A DNA stretch of 64,000 nt from CAYVQZ01 sp964453435 (GTDB lineage: Bacteria; Abyssobacteria; SURF-5): positions 1 to 64,000 of the forward strand of contig CAYVQZ010000026.1 of assembly GCA_964453435.1 (NCBI GenBank). Direction: 5' to 3'. Within the stretch, counting starts at the first letter, position 1, and each line of letters starts with the position of its first letter. A program made the position numbers and the translations under genes. This document shows positions 43,286-52,034 of this stretch, in pieces. Below the pieces are notes generated by a model, which was not told the DNA's origin, did no database searches, and was given only the letters and a program-made list of their open reading frames with translations.

Positions 43286-44230
43286 TCATCGGCGTCTTCT
43301 TCCTCGCATGGACCGCGGAAGAAGAGAAACGATGCGTTGAACGACGAATTGCGCGTCGGCTGAATCCTCCAACTCGACCCAGTGGACATTCTCCTTCCGA
43401 AACCATGTCATCTGCCGCTTCGCGTAGCGGCGCGAGTTTTGTTTGGTCAGGCGGATCGCCTCCTCGAGGTCGGTCTCTCCTTCAAGATAATTCAAAACCT
43501 CGATGTACCCGAGGGGACGGAGATGCCTGAGGGCGTTCGCGTAACCTTGGTCGCATAGCCGTTTGACTTCGTCAATCAACCCCTTTTCAAACATCTCATC
43601 GACTCTTTGCTCGATACGGCGATAGAGGGCTTCGCGCGGACGCGTCAGGCCGACCATGAATGCGTCGCGCCGCCGGCGGTTCTGCCGGTGCTGTTCGTGC
43701 CATGATGAGAATGGAGAACCGGTGAGTTCGAACACTTCGAGAGCGCGAACGATTCGTCGAAGGTCCGTCGGCGCTGCGACACGCGCATACTCCGGGTCGA
43801 CGGAGCACAGCCGGTCATAAAGCGCGTGAATGCCCTTCCCTTCGGCCTCTTCTTTCAGCCGCCTTCTCACCGCAGACGATGCCGGCGGCGCGGGAAATAT
43901 TCCATTCAACAGAATCCTGATATACAGCCCGGAGCCGCCGACAAGAACAGGAAGCTTGTTTTTGGTGAGCAGTTCATCGATAATCCTGCCTGCCTCGCGC
44001 TCGTACCTCGCGGCGCTGTATCCTTCGGCCGGGTCGGCTATGTCCAACATGTGATGCGGCGCCCGCTTCCGGAGTTCGGCGGACGCCTTGTCGGTCCCGA
44101 TGTCAAGACCGCGGTATATCTGCATGGAATCGGCGGAGACGACCTCTCCGTCGAGAGCGTCCGCCAGCAGCGCTCCCGCGAGCGATTTGCCTGCGGCGGT
44201 GGGACCACAAATCACCAGCAGCTCCGACAT
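43286..44230 (-). CDS. miaA: tRNA dimethylallyltransferase
   Basis: 314 residues from ATG 44230; the in-frame TTG at 44239 overlaps mutL and is less likely. It transfers a dimethylallyl group to A37 of tRNAs reading UNN codons. Visible are the P-loop ICGPTAAGKS, VSADSMQIYRGLDIGTDK, the DMLDIADP-like HHMLDIADPAEGYSAARYE, and VGGSGLYIRILLNG. It begins 5 bp after the mutL stop, the common mutL-miaA order. Confidence 0.96.
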   Translation of the reverse strand: MSELLVICGPTAAGKSLAGALLADALDGEVVSADSMQIYRGLDIGTDKASAELRKRAPHHMLDIADPAEGYSAARYEREAGRIIDELLTKNKLPVLVGGSGLYIRILLNGIFPAPPASSAVRRRLKEEAEGKGIHALYDRLCSVDPEYARVAAPTDLRRIVRALEVFELTGSPFSSWHEQHRQNRRRRDAFMVGLTRPREALYRRIEQRVDEMFEKGLIDEVKRLCDQGYANALRHLRPLGYIEVLNYLEGETDLEEAIRLTKQNSRRYAKRQMTWFRKENVHWVELEDSADAQFVVQRIVSLLPRSMRGRRRR

Positions 44231-44235
44231 CGGAA

Positions 44236-46017
44236 TCAACCCTTGCGTCCGAAGGCGCGTGCGATTTGCGATTCGCCGAGCCGCAGGACCAGGGGACGCC
44301 CATGAAGGCAGGTTGGCGGCTGTTCAAGCCTTTTCAAGCCTTCGATCAGCATTTCCGCCTCTTTGGCGCTCAAAGAGTCTCCCGCCTTGATCGAATTCTT
44401 GCAGGCGGAAATGGTCATCAGCCGGCGCAGAATTTCGCGCGGCGCTTTTATCTGCAGTCCCAGGTACAGTTCATCAACGCTCTCGCATATTATCTCGGTC
44501 ACACGTCGCTCACTGTGGGCGCCCGTCAAAGCCGTCACCGCAAATGTGTTCGGACCAAACGGTTCCACCTCTATCCCTATTTGTGAAAACAGGTCCAAAT
44601 GTGCGGCGAGGACTTCGGCCCTGTCCGGAGAGAATTCGATGGCGATGGGTATCAACATCTGTTGAGTGGCGACGCTCGAGCGACCACTCTGCGCGACGAG
44701 TTCGTCATAGAGGAGACGCTCATGGAGTGCGTGCTGGTCCACTATCAGGAGGTCGGACTCATCTACGCAGAGGAGATAGGAATTGAATATTTGTTTGGCA
44801 AATTGGATGGTGGGAGATACCGCAGAAAAATCGGGCGTCGGCCGCGTTACAGGCAACATCGGTCGGACCCGCGCCTCCGTCCCCTCTCGTTCCAGTTCGG
44901 GCAACACCGAGGGAAGAGCGTCTTCATCGATTGTGATGCGCTGGAACAGGCTTCCCTCGCCGGATACGGTTTTCCCCCTCGGTTCGCGCTGTCTGGCGCC
45001 GGCCGGTTCACTTTGTACTTGGCCGCGGCTCGTGCTTTCGAATGCCGAGCGGAACGCTTTCCCTAACTCGCTCATTACTTTGTCGGGGTCGGCAAAACGA
45101 ACCTCGCGCTTGGCGGGATGTATGTTCACGTCGACGAAATGCGGGTCGATGTCAACAAAAATGAAGGCCACCGGGAACCGGTCGCTCATCACGATTCCGC
45201 GATACGAATCGCTCAGCGCCTTCAAGAGCAGGCGGTTGGTGATGGGTCGGCGATTCAGAAAAAGAAACTGGTGGGCGCGATTCGAACGAGTGAGCGCCGG
45301 CGAACCGAAATATCCCGTGACCGTTATCCCATCGCCTTCCGATGAGCCATACCGAAGCTGGTCTGCGAAAGCCTTCCCCCAAAGAAGAACAAGTCGGTCG
45401 AAAATGGAACCGGCCGGCGGAAGATTCAGCACCTCGCGCTCTCCATTCGACAAACGAAAATTAATGTGGGGGTGCGCCAGCGCCTGCCTTTGTACCATGT
45501 TCGTTACGTGACCCAGTTCGGTAGAGGTCGATTTCATGAATTTTAATCTGGCGGGCGTGTTGTAAAACAGGTTCCGCACCGTTATCCGGGTTCCGGCCGG
45601 CGCTCCCTTCTCATGAACGCTCCGCACGACACCTCCCTCCAACTCAACCTGGGTCGCGGAAATACTGTCCGATGTCCGAGTCACAATTTCCATTTTCGAA
45701 ACCGATGCCATACTCGGAATCGCCTCGCCGCGAAAACCAAACGTCGTTATCGCATACAAGTCCGACGCCTTTGAAATCTTGCTCGTCGCATGACGCTCGA
45801 GACAAAGAAGCGCGTCATCATACGACATTCCGCTCCCGTCATCGGTCACGCGCACCATTCTTTTCCCCCCGGCCAAAAGCTCCATGAATATTTTTTGGGC
45901 GCCCGCGTCGATCGAGTTCTCGACAAGTTCCTTCACCGCCGACGACGGTCTCTCTATTACTTCGCCGGCAGCAATCCGGTTCGCTGTTTCCTCTGTGAGT
46001 ATGTGAATTCTGGACAT
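44236..46017 (-). CDS. mutL: DNA mismatch repair protein MutL
   Basis: 593 residues. The N-terminal GHKL ATPase has the MutL box VIERPSSAVKELVENSIDAG, TDDGSGMSYDDALLCLERHAT, TFGFRGEAIPSMASVS and GTRITVRNLFYNTPARLKF. The C-terminal dimerisation domain starts near residue 395 (FNSYLLCVDESDLLIVDQHA). The endonuclease motif DQHAxxERxxYE of incised-type MutL is partly present (DQHALHERLLYDEL), and a C-terminal CLHGRPLVLRL resembles the zinc-binding CPHGRP motif. The protein may therefore nick DNA, as in bacteria lacking MutH. Confidence 0.96.
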   Translation of the reverse strand: MSRIHILTEETANRIAAGEVIERPSSAVKELVENSIDAGAQKIFMELLAGGKRMVRVTDDGSGMSYDDALLCLERHATSKISKASDLYAITTFGFRGEAIPSMASVSKMEIVTRTSDSISATQVELEGGVVRSVHEKGAPAGTRITVRNLFYNTPARLKFMKSTSTELGHVTNMVQRQALAHPHINFRLSNGEREVLNLPPAGSIFDRLVLLWGKAFADQLRYGSSEGDGITVTGYFGSPALTRSNRAHQFLFLNRRPITNRLLLKALSDSYRGIVMSDRFPVAFIFVDIDPHFVDVNIHPAKREVRFADPDKVMSELGKAFRSAFESTSRGQVQSEPAGARQREPRGKTVSGEGSLFQRITIDEDALPSVLPELEREGTEARVRPMLPVTRPTPDFSAVSPTIQFAKQIFNSYLLCVDESDLLIVDQHALHERLLYDELVAQSGRSSVATQQMLIPIAIEFSPDRAEVLAAHLDLFSQIGIEVEPFGPNTFAVTALTGAHSERRVTEIICESVDELYLGLQIKAPREILRRLMTISACKNSIKAGDSLSAKEAEMLIEGLKRLEQPPTCLHGRPLVLRLGESQIARAFGRKG

Positions 46018-46135
46018 GTTTTTTTTCGTGTCGGAAATGGCATCCGTTTTTCAAAGCACATATTAGCACACGCACTGGAGCGGTTCAAGAAAGAGGTGAG
46101 GAAACCGGATTGAAGTGAACAACAACTGAAGGCGT

Positions 46136-46179
46136 ACCCACTGGAAGGAATCTTTCATAGGCACTTGGGGCCAGTGGGT
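46136..46179 (-). other. Hairpin just downstream of the lysine-rich gene
   Basis: ACCCACTGG (46136-46144) pairs with CCAGTGGGT (46171-46179) across a 26-nt loop, starting 5 nt after the stop codon. There is no U-tract, so it is a 3' UTR structure rather than a clear intrinsic terminator. Confidence 0.5.
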
Positions 46180-46386
46180 GAGGTTACTTCTTTTTCTTTG
46201 TGGCTTTCTTCTTCGCGGTTTTTTTCTTTGTTGTCTTCTTTGCCGCTTTTTTCTTTGCGGGTTTCTTTTTGGCGGCTTTCTTCTTTGCCGCCTTTTTTTT
46301 CACGGCCATATAGTTTCCTCCCCATGGCAGTTACGCTTTGAGCACTGACGGGATCATGGGTCAATGGATCTCACTGGCCCCAAGTG
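46162..46386. repeat. 15-bp perfect inverted repeat flanking the lysine-rich gene
   Basis: CACTTGGGGCCAGTG (46162-46176) and CACTGGCCCCAAGTG (46372-46386) are exact reverse complements. They enclose the whole coding region. The right arm falls at the predicted 5' end of the mRNA and the left arm in its 3' UTR. The match stops abruptly at both sides. Confidence 0.8.
46184..46309 (-). CDS. 41-residue lysine/alanine-rich histone H1-like peptide
   Basis: ATG at 46309 to TAA at 46184, with GGGGAGGAAAC eight nt upstream, encodes 41 residues. After MAV the sequence is built only from Lys, Ala, Thr and one Pro, in KKKAAKKK-type repeats, 26 of them Lys. It resembles the C-terminal tail of histone H1 and bacterial H1-like proteins, so non-specific DNA or RNA binding is likely. 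A perfect consensus promoter stands 87 bp upstream. An overlapping longer frame (46155-46364) is rejected. Confidence 0.82.
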   Translation of the reverse strand: MAVKKKAAKKKAAKKKPAKKKAAKKTTKKKTAKKKATKKKK

Positions 46387-46395
46387 TCAACAAAA

Positions 46396-46424
46396 ATTAT
46401 ACCACGATATATAGTAGCTGTCAA
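46396..46424 (-). promoter_or_regulatory. Perfect consensus sigma70 promoter for the lysine-rich gene
   Basis: On the minus strand, TTGACA (46424-46419), exactly 17 bp, then TATAAT (46401-46396). Twelve of twelve consensus positions match, predicting strong constitutive transcription starting near 46389. Confidence 0.85.
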
Positions 46425-46533
46425 GAGTTTATGCCACATTATCTAGCAAAAATTTTTTCGAACGAAACGCTTTGCACGTTTTCGGGTTTTTCGGACGACA
46501 AAACTGGTTTTACCGCGCCACCTGATTCCTGTT

Positions 46534-46562
46534 TTGCAAACTGGGGCCGTCGTGGATATAAT
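46534..46562 (+). promoter_or_regulatory. Promoter for the octaheme cytochrome gene
   Basis: TTGCAA (46534-46539), a 17-bp spacer and TATAAT (46557-46562). Start near 46569, giving a leader of about 50 nt. Confidence 0.75.
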
Positions 46563-46618
46563 GATGTCGCTTTTTTTTCGTTGTCCGGTAACGTGTTGTG
46601 ATGACGCTGGAGGTGAAC

Positions 46619-47995
46619 ATGATCGAATTGCTCCGGAAACCAATTGCTCGATTACAGGGCATATGCGCGCTGTTGTGGGTTGTTGCAGCGATGGCGGCCA
46701 CGGCCGTCGCTGCCGAGGGCGCTGTGCCGTCCGGCCGCCCGGAACATCCGAGAGCAAAGCTTTATTCCAATCAATCGCTGGAGACACAACAATGCATTTC
46801 GTGTCATGAAGAGAAAGAGATTGCGCCGGCCATTGTTGGACAATGGGCGCAGAGCGCGCACGCGCGCAACAGTGTCGGCTGCTACGAATGTCATCATGCC
46901 GAAGAGAACGACGCGGATGCGTTGGAACATTATGACGCGACGATTTCAATCATCGTCTCGCCCCAGGATTGCTCCCTGTGTCATCCGGAGGAAGTCGCAC
47001 AGTTTTCCGCGAGCCACCATGCGAAGGGCGGTGAAATACTCGGTTCTTTGGACAATGTTCTCGGCGAAGTGGTAGAAGGCGAACCCGCAGCAAATTCCGG
47101 CTGCAAACAATGTCATGGCTCGCAGGTGATCGTGCTCGAGGACGGGAGGCTCGAATCGACGACATGGCCCAACACGGGAATAGGCAGACTCAATCCGGAC
47201 GGAAGCAAAGGGTCGTGCACCGCGTGTCACTCGCGTCATGCGTTTTCATCGATGCTGGCGCGCCAGCCCGAGAGCTGCGGCAAATGCCACCTCGGTCCCG
47301 ATCATCCTCAATACGAAATATATACCGAATCCAAGCACGGCATCGCGTTCAGGGCATTCATCCACAAGATGAATCTATCGAGCGAGGACTGGGTGCTTGG
47401 AATCGATTACGATGCCGCCCCCACGTGCGCGACGTGCCACATGAGCGCGGCAAAAGGCCTTACGCTGTCTCACGATATCGGCGCCCGCATCAGTTGGACA
47501 CTGCGGCCGGAGGTCTCCCAAAAACTCGACAATTGGGAGCAGCGCCGCGAGAATATGAAGACGGTCTGTCATCATTGTCACACGCCCTCTTACGTCAGCG
47601 GTTTCTACGCCCAATACGACGCCGTCATCGAGCTGTACAACGAGAAATTCGCGAAACCGGCCCAGGCCATCATGCAAAAGCTGAAAGATGCGGGCAAGAT
47701 AAACACAACGCCCTTCGACGAAGAGATCGATTGGACGTATTTTTACCTCTGGCATCATGAAGGACGCCGGGCGCGCCACGGCGCATCCATGATGGGACCC
47801 GACTACACGCAGTGGCACGGATTCTACGACATTGCCCACAGGTTCTACATTGAGTTCATTCCCGAGGCGGAGCGCTTGATGCCGGGTGTCACCCAGGAAT
47901 ACATGGAAACCGATTTTCACAAATGGACGAAAGGTCTGACACCGGAGCAGCGGAACCAAATCAAGGAGTTTTACAAGAGCCGGTACGGCCAATAA
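46619..47995 (+). CDS. Octaheme cytochrome c of the hydroxylamine oxidoreductase family
   Basis: 458 residues from ATG 46619 (GGAGG 6 nt upstream). A signal peptide (about 1-32, ending AVAA) exports it. Eight haem-binding CxxCH motifs are present in order: CISCH, CYECH, CSLCH, CKQCH, CTACH, CGKCH, CATCH and CHHCH. The C-terminal segment with MGPDYTQWHGFYDIAHRFY (Tyr396) is typical of HAO-family proteins. In Nitrosomonas HAO a Tyr cross-links the catalytic haem; whether Tyr396 is that residue decides between oxidative and reductive types. No haem-partner gene is adjacent. The ResB/CcsA system at 16.8 kb would mature it. Confidence 0.88.
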   Translation: MIELLRKPIARLQGICALLWVVAAMAATAVAAEGAVPSGRPEHPRAKLYSNQSLETQQCISCHEEKEIAPAIVGQWAQSAHARNSVGCYECHHAEENDADALEHYDATISIIVSPQDCSLCHPEEVAQFSASHHAKGGEILGSLDNVLGEVVEGEPAANSGCKQCHGSQVIVLEDGRLESTTWPNTGIGRLNPDGSKGSCTACHSRHAFSSMLARQPESCGKCHLGPDHPQYEIYTESKHGIAFRAFIHKMNLSSEDWVLGIDYDAAPTCATCHMSAAKGLTLSHDIGARISWTLRPEVSQKLDNWEQRRENMKTVCHHCHTPSYVSGFYAQYDAVIELYNEKFAKPAQAIMQKLKDAGKINTTPFDEEIDWTYFYLWHHEGRRARHGASMMGPDYTQWHGFYDIAHRFYIEFIPEAERLMPGVTQEYMETDFHKWTKGLTPEQRNQIKEFYKSRYGQ

Positions 47996-48084
47996 CCTTT
48001 TTGTACACCCACATCCGTTGAAAAGAGCGTCAACCTCAAGCCATTCGAGAGGGGAAGCGCAGCTCGGAAGGAGGAAGAATACCC

Positions 48085-48522
48085 ATGAAGCTTGGCGAAG
48101 TGCAACATATTGCCATCAGTGTCAGTAATATGGAAGAGGCCCTCGAATTCTACTGCGGCGTACTCGGGCTCGATGTCATGATGGATATGGAACAGGAAGG
48201 CGACCCCGCCATCGAGGCGATTCTCGGCGTGAAAGACCTGAAAATGCGTTACGTGCTTCTATCGGGCGAGGGTGCAAAGCTCAATTTGCTCGAGTTCAAA
48301 AACCCGAGGGGCGAAAACGTCGCCGCGAAAATGCACCCGTATGACCACGCCATTCATCATTTCGCGTTTGTTGTGGACGATGTCGAAAAGGCGTATGAAG
48401 AACTCACGGCGAAAGGTGTCGAGTTCATATGCCCTCCACAGGATTCGGGTATCGTGAAGGCAAATGCCTTCCGCGGTCCTGACGGCGTGGTCATAGAGCT
48501 CATGCAATTCCTGACCCGCTGA
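48085..48522 (+). CDS. VOC-superfamily glyoxalase/dioxygenase-like protein
   Basis: 145 residues with a paired beta-alpha-beta fold. Metal ligand candidates are H8 (VQHIAISV), E70 (NLLEF), H92 (HHFAFVV) and E138 (VIELM). It resembles methylmalonyl-CoA epimerase and lactoylglutathione lyase equally; no substrate-specific residues are recognised. AGGAGG lies upstream of the ATG. It is followed within 22 bp by the B12-binding radical SAM gene. Confidence 0.82.
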   Translation: MKLGEVQHIAISVSNMEEALEFYCGVLGLDVMMDMEQEGDPAIEAILGVKDLKMRYVLLSGEGAKLNLLEFKNPRGENVAAKMHPYDHAIHHFAFVVDDVEKAYEELTAKGVEFICPPQDSGIVKANAFRGPDGVVIELMQFLTR

Positions 48523-48544
48523 GCAATGCCGCCAAGACGAAAAA

Positions 48545-49975
48545 GTGACGCAACCATCCTCGAAGATTCTTCTGTTGAACCCGAACCTCATGAAGCCGCC
48601 GGTGAGCCCGGTGGCAATCGACTTTTTGGCGGGAGCGCTCAAGACCAACGGGTTTGAAGTCGATTTTCTCGACTTGAGCTTTGAGAGCGATGTCGGCTCG
48701 GCGCTGCAGCGCGCTTTTGATCGGGAACCTCTCCTCGTGGGCGTTACCGTCCGGAATGTTGACGATTCCTTCTTTGCGACTCGCGATTTCTGCCTGGCGA
48801 GGATACGGCCGCTGATCAGGAAAATCAAGACTCTGACTGCGGCGCCGGTGGTATTGGGAGGCGTCGGATATTCCATTTTTGCCTCCGCGGCCCTCGAGTA
48901 TTGCGAAGCGGACTTCGGTATACGGGGCGACGGGGAAGATGCGCTCGCGCGATTTGCAGAGGCGCTGAGAAAGAACCGCTCGTACAATTCTGTACCGGGA
49001 CTCGTTTACAGGGATGAAGCCGGCCTGCAAAGAAACGAACCGGTTCCAGTGAACCTCGCGCGAATCGATCTGAGCGACCGGACGACGGTCGACAATCTGA
49101 GATATCTGAAAGAAGGCGCCATGGTTGGATTCGAGACCAAACGCGGCTGCGCCGCGTCGTGTTCCTATTGCGCCGACCCGTTGAGCAAAGGCCGGGTGTG
49201 TCGGCAGCGACCGCCGACGCAGGTTGCCCGCGAGATAGCCTCCCTTGCCGAACGGGGAATCGATTATTTTCATACGTGCGACAGCGAGTTCAATATTCCC
49301 CGCAATCATGCCGCCGAGGTCGCCCGTGAATTCATTCGGTTCGGGCTGGCAGAAAAAATTCGCTGGTACGCCTACATGGCGCCTTCATTTTTTGATGATG
49401 AACTGGCGGCGCTGCTCAGACGCAGCGGCTGCGTCGGTATCAACTTCGGCGCCGACCATTGCAACCCCGCTCTCCTTCAGACGCTCGGGCGAACGCACAC
49501 TGCAGACTCGATCACGCAAGCAGCCCGACTGTGCCGGAAACACGACATTGCGGCGATGTTCGACCTCCTGCTGGGGGCGCCGGGCGAGACTCCGGAAACC
49601 GTGCGCGAGGCAATTGAATTCATGAAGCAAATCAATCCGGCGTGCGTCGGCGCAAGCATGGGGCTCCGGATATATCCGGGCACCGCCATGGCGGACTCCC
49701 TTGCCCCTCTGCTGCAAGCGGGCGGACCGCCGATATACGGTCCCTCTCGAGACAATCCTGCTTTGCTCGAGCCCGTTTACTTTCTTTCGCCCGACCTCGG
49801 CGACCACCCGCAACAGATGCTCTTCGATCTCGTGGCGGGAGACGAACGCTTCTTCGTGGCGTCGCCGGAACGAGGAGAAGGTGATTACAATTACAACGAC
49901 AACTCGGTGCTCTCGGAAGCAATCCGACTCGGTGCGCGGGGAGCGTTTTGGGATATTCTCAGGAGGCGTGGATGA
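48545..49975 (+). CDS. B12-binding-domain radical SAM protein
   Basis: 476 residues with a GTG start. The N-terminal half (about 8-140) is a cobalamin-binding-like Rossmann region (ILLLNPNLMKPPVSPVAIDF, VVLGGVGYSIFA). The radical SAM cluster is C202, C206 and C209 (KRGCAASCSYCADP), followed by a TIM-barrel core with FHTCDSEFNIPRNHA and LLGAPGETPETVREA. The DxHxxG cobalamin motif is not evident, so actual B12 binding is uncertain. Related proteins methylate or rearrange carbon skeletons in lipid and antibiotic biosynthesis. Confidence 0.88.
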   Translation: MTQPSSKILLLNPNLMKPPVSPVAIDFLAGALKTNGFEVDFLDLSFESDVGSALQRAFDREPLLVGVTVRNVDDSFFATRDFCLARIRPLIRKIKTLTAAPVVLGGVGYSIFASAALEYCEADFGIRGDGEDALARFAEALRKNRSYNSVPGLVYRDEAGLQRNEPVPVNLARIDLSDRTTVDNLRYLKEGAMVGFETKRGCAASCSYCADPLSKGRVCRQRPPTQVAREIASLAERGIDYFHTCDSEFNIPRNHAAEVAREFIRFGLAEKIRWYAYMAPSFFDDELAALLRRSGCVGINFGADHCNPALLQTLGRTHTADSITQAARLCRKHDIAAMFDLLLGAPGETPETVREAIEFMKQINPACVGASMGLRIYPGTAMADSLAPLLQAGGPPIYGPSRDNPALLEPVYFLSPDLGDHPQQMLFDLVAGDERFFVASPERGEGDYNYNDNSVLSEAIRLGARGAFWDILRRRG

Positions 49976-49991
49976 GGAACCGGCTTTACAC

Positions 49992-50984
49992 CTATAGCCG
50001 GAGCACACACGAAGCCCATGTGAAACCCGACCCGAAAGAAGCCAGCATGACGATGTCGCCTTTTTTCACCCTTCCTTCCTGAATGGCCTCGTTCAATGCT
50101 ATCGGAATCGAGCCGGCTGTCGTGTTTCCGTATCGCTGAATGTTATTGTAGATTTTCTCCGGCGGCAGATTGAGGGTCTTTCCCACAAGTTCGTTAATCC
50201 GCAAGTTCGCCTGGTGAGGCACGAGCAAGTCAATGTCGTCAACGGTAAGACCGTTCGCCGCGAGAGCTTCATGGATGACTTCCGGCAGCTTTTCGACCGC
50301 CTTCTTGAATACCTTCTTGCCGTTCATCTTGGGATAATGTCGGCCCTCCCGTATGAACTCTTCGTTTACGCGGGGCATCAAACGACTGGCGGGAATCTCG
50401 ATCCACAAATCTCTGGCGTACGCGCCATCGGCGTGCAAATGGGTCGACATGATCCCCCGGTCAGCTTCAGTTGCCCCCAGAACAGCCGCGCCGGCGCCGT
50501 CGCCGAACAGAACCGTAACGTCGCGGCCTCTGTCCGAGAACTCCAACCCCGATGAATGCACTTCCGCTCCGACCAGCAGGATGCGGTCGTACATCCCTGT
50601 TTTTATGAACGCGTCCGCAACCGCCAATCCATAGATGAATCCGGAACATTGGTTTCGAACATCGAGCGCGCCGATGCCGCCGAGTCCCAACTTTTCCTGC
50701 AATACGCACCCTGAGCCCGGAAAGAAATAATCGGGACTCAAGGTGGCAAAGATGATGAACTCGATGTCGCTCATTTCCAGGCCGGCCGCTTTCACCGCCT
50801 GCTGCGCAGCGGGAACAGCGAGGTCGGACGGACCCACTCCATCCTCGGTAAATCGCCTCTCAACGATGCCGGTCCGCTGTTGAATCCACTCATCGTCGGT
50901 GTCGAACATCTTAGCCATGTCGTGGTTCGTGACTATTCGTTCCGGAAGGAACTGGCCGAGGCCGAGTATCTCGGATTTTCGCAT
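49992..50984 (-). CDS. fabH: 3-oxoacyl-ACP synthase III
   Basis: 330 residues from ATG 50984, the standard length; an upstream in-frame start lacks support. It condenses acetyl-CoA with malonyl-ACP to start fatty acid synthesis. The catalytic triad is complete: C113 in RNQCSGFIYG, His in VPHQANLRI and Asn in QRYGNTTAGS. The start region TDDEWIQQRTGI is typical. No other fab genes are adjacent. Confidence 0.93.
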   Translation of the reverse strand: MRKSEILGLGQFLPERIVTNHDMAKMFDTDDEWIQQRTGIVERRFTEDGVGPSDLAVPAAQQAVKAAGLEMSDIEFIIFATLSPDYFFPGSGCVLQEKLGLGGIGALDVRNQCSGFIYGLAVADAFIKTGMYDRILLVGAEVHSSGLEFSDRGRDVTVLFGDGAGAAVLGATEADRGIMSTHLHADGAYARDLWIEIPASRLMPRVNEEFIREGRHYPKMNGKKVFKKAVEKLPEVIHEALAANGLTVDDIDLLVPHQANLRINELVGKTLNLPPEKIYNNIQRYGNTTAGSIPIALNEAIQEGRVKKGDIVMLASFGSGFTWASCVLRL

Positions 50985-51040
50985 TCCTGCTGTTCTCTCC
51001 TTTATTATGAGATGCCACCGGGACCACGTATCCGTCCCAT

Positions 51041-51084
51041 GGATATTGGGGGACACCATACCACATGGTGTCCCCCCAATATCC
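51041..51084. repeat. Palindrome, ATTGGGGGACACCAT family
   Basis: GGATATTGGGGGACACCAT (51041-51059), loop ACCAC, ATGGTGTCCCCCCAATATCC (51065-51084). 19-bp arms with one extra C. It is closely related to 33326-33362. Confidence 0.8.
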
Positions 51085-51408
51085 TCCGGTTGCGGCTATC
51101 CCGGGTCGTGCTGTCCAATCGCGAGACAGATTCCTCTCGTTGTTCGACGGTCCGGACTGGCAAACATTCTAACAGAACATGGTTTATGAGTCAACCGCGC
51201 AGGAGCGCGAATTCTGCACTGTTTCGACAGCTCCGACAGCGCGATTTCCTCGAATCCATGGTCATTTTCGCGCATCGACCAAAGAGATGTTTCACACCTG
51301 CAATATTCGGCTCTGCAGAAGAGGAATACATTGGGTCCCTCTCACGATTGGAATAACAAAAAAAGGCACAAAAACGGCCTTTACAAATGTCCGAAGAGCG
51401 ACGCTCTC

Positions 51409-51570
51409 GGTCCGACAATTGCTTGCAAGGGGGTCTGTCCCAAGACTCGCGGACGAGGTGAGTCGTAGCTTCGGGATCGCACCCCAAAAGCCGAAGCCTA
51501 ATTCCGGAGACCTGGTTTCCTTGGTCCCGTGGCCCCGCAGTCAGCACCAAATCGAATTATCGGAGGCACT
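51409..51570. repeat. Modular intergenic repeat
   Basis: Its ends are GTCCGACAATTGC (51409) and GAATTATCGGAGGC (ending near 51570), an inverted pair. GGGGTCTGTCCCAAGACTCG and GTAGCTTCGGGATCGC lie within. It is diverged relative to the other copies. Confidence 0.6.
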
Positions 51571-51590
51571 CAGACACACATCCCCCGTTT

Positions 51591-52034
51591 GACGGAAAAG
51601 AGGAATTCGTGATATATAAGATGCACAATTTCTTGCTGCTTTCCGCAGCAGAATCTAGTTTCTCCGAAGTCTCAGAGTATTCATGATGCCCTTGTTCTCC
51701 TTCATAGCGAAAGATTCGAATCGCACCGGGTTCAGACGGGCGTTGGTTCCACTCGCGGCGCTCGGCCTGATTCGAAATCTCATTCCGCGCTCGCCGGCCG
51801 CCCCGTCTTGCCCGTTCATTCTCCGGTCGGCGCGGCGCAGTTATGCAACCACGAGCTCTGGTCTCCGGGAAGCAACAACGCCCAACCGTTGTCTTCGCTC
51901 GTGGTGAACATCCCGAATCCCTTCATGCCGTTGAAAGCCAAGGGAGGGCTGAAACATTCCTCGATTCAACTGGGGCTCCGTGACGGACCCCGACACAGCA
52001 ACGCCTCGCGCTCTTTGACAGGGGGGTTTCCGCT
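51591..52034. other. Intergenic region without recognisable feature
   Basis: Short frames exist here, but none has a good start, a family resemblance or a codon pattern like the neighbours. A small hairpin, TTGCTGC/GCAGCA, lies near 51637-51653. Confidence 0.5.

Noticed and set aside
46155..46364. 69-codon Lys/Glu-rich minus-strand frame
   Set aside because: Frame-shifted shadow of the lysine-rich gene; its start lacks a ribosome site, whereas the AKK frame has GGGGAGG at proper spacing.
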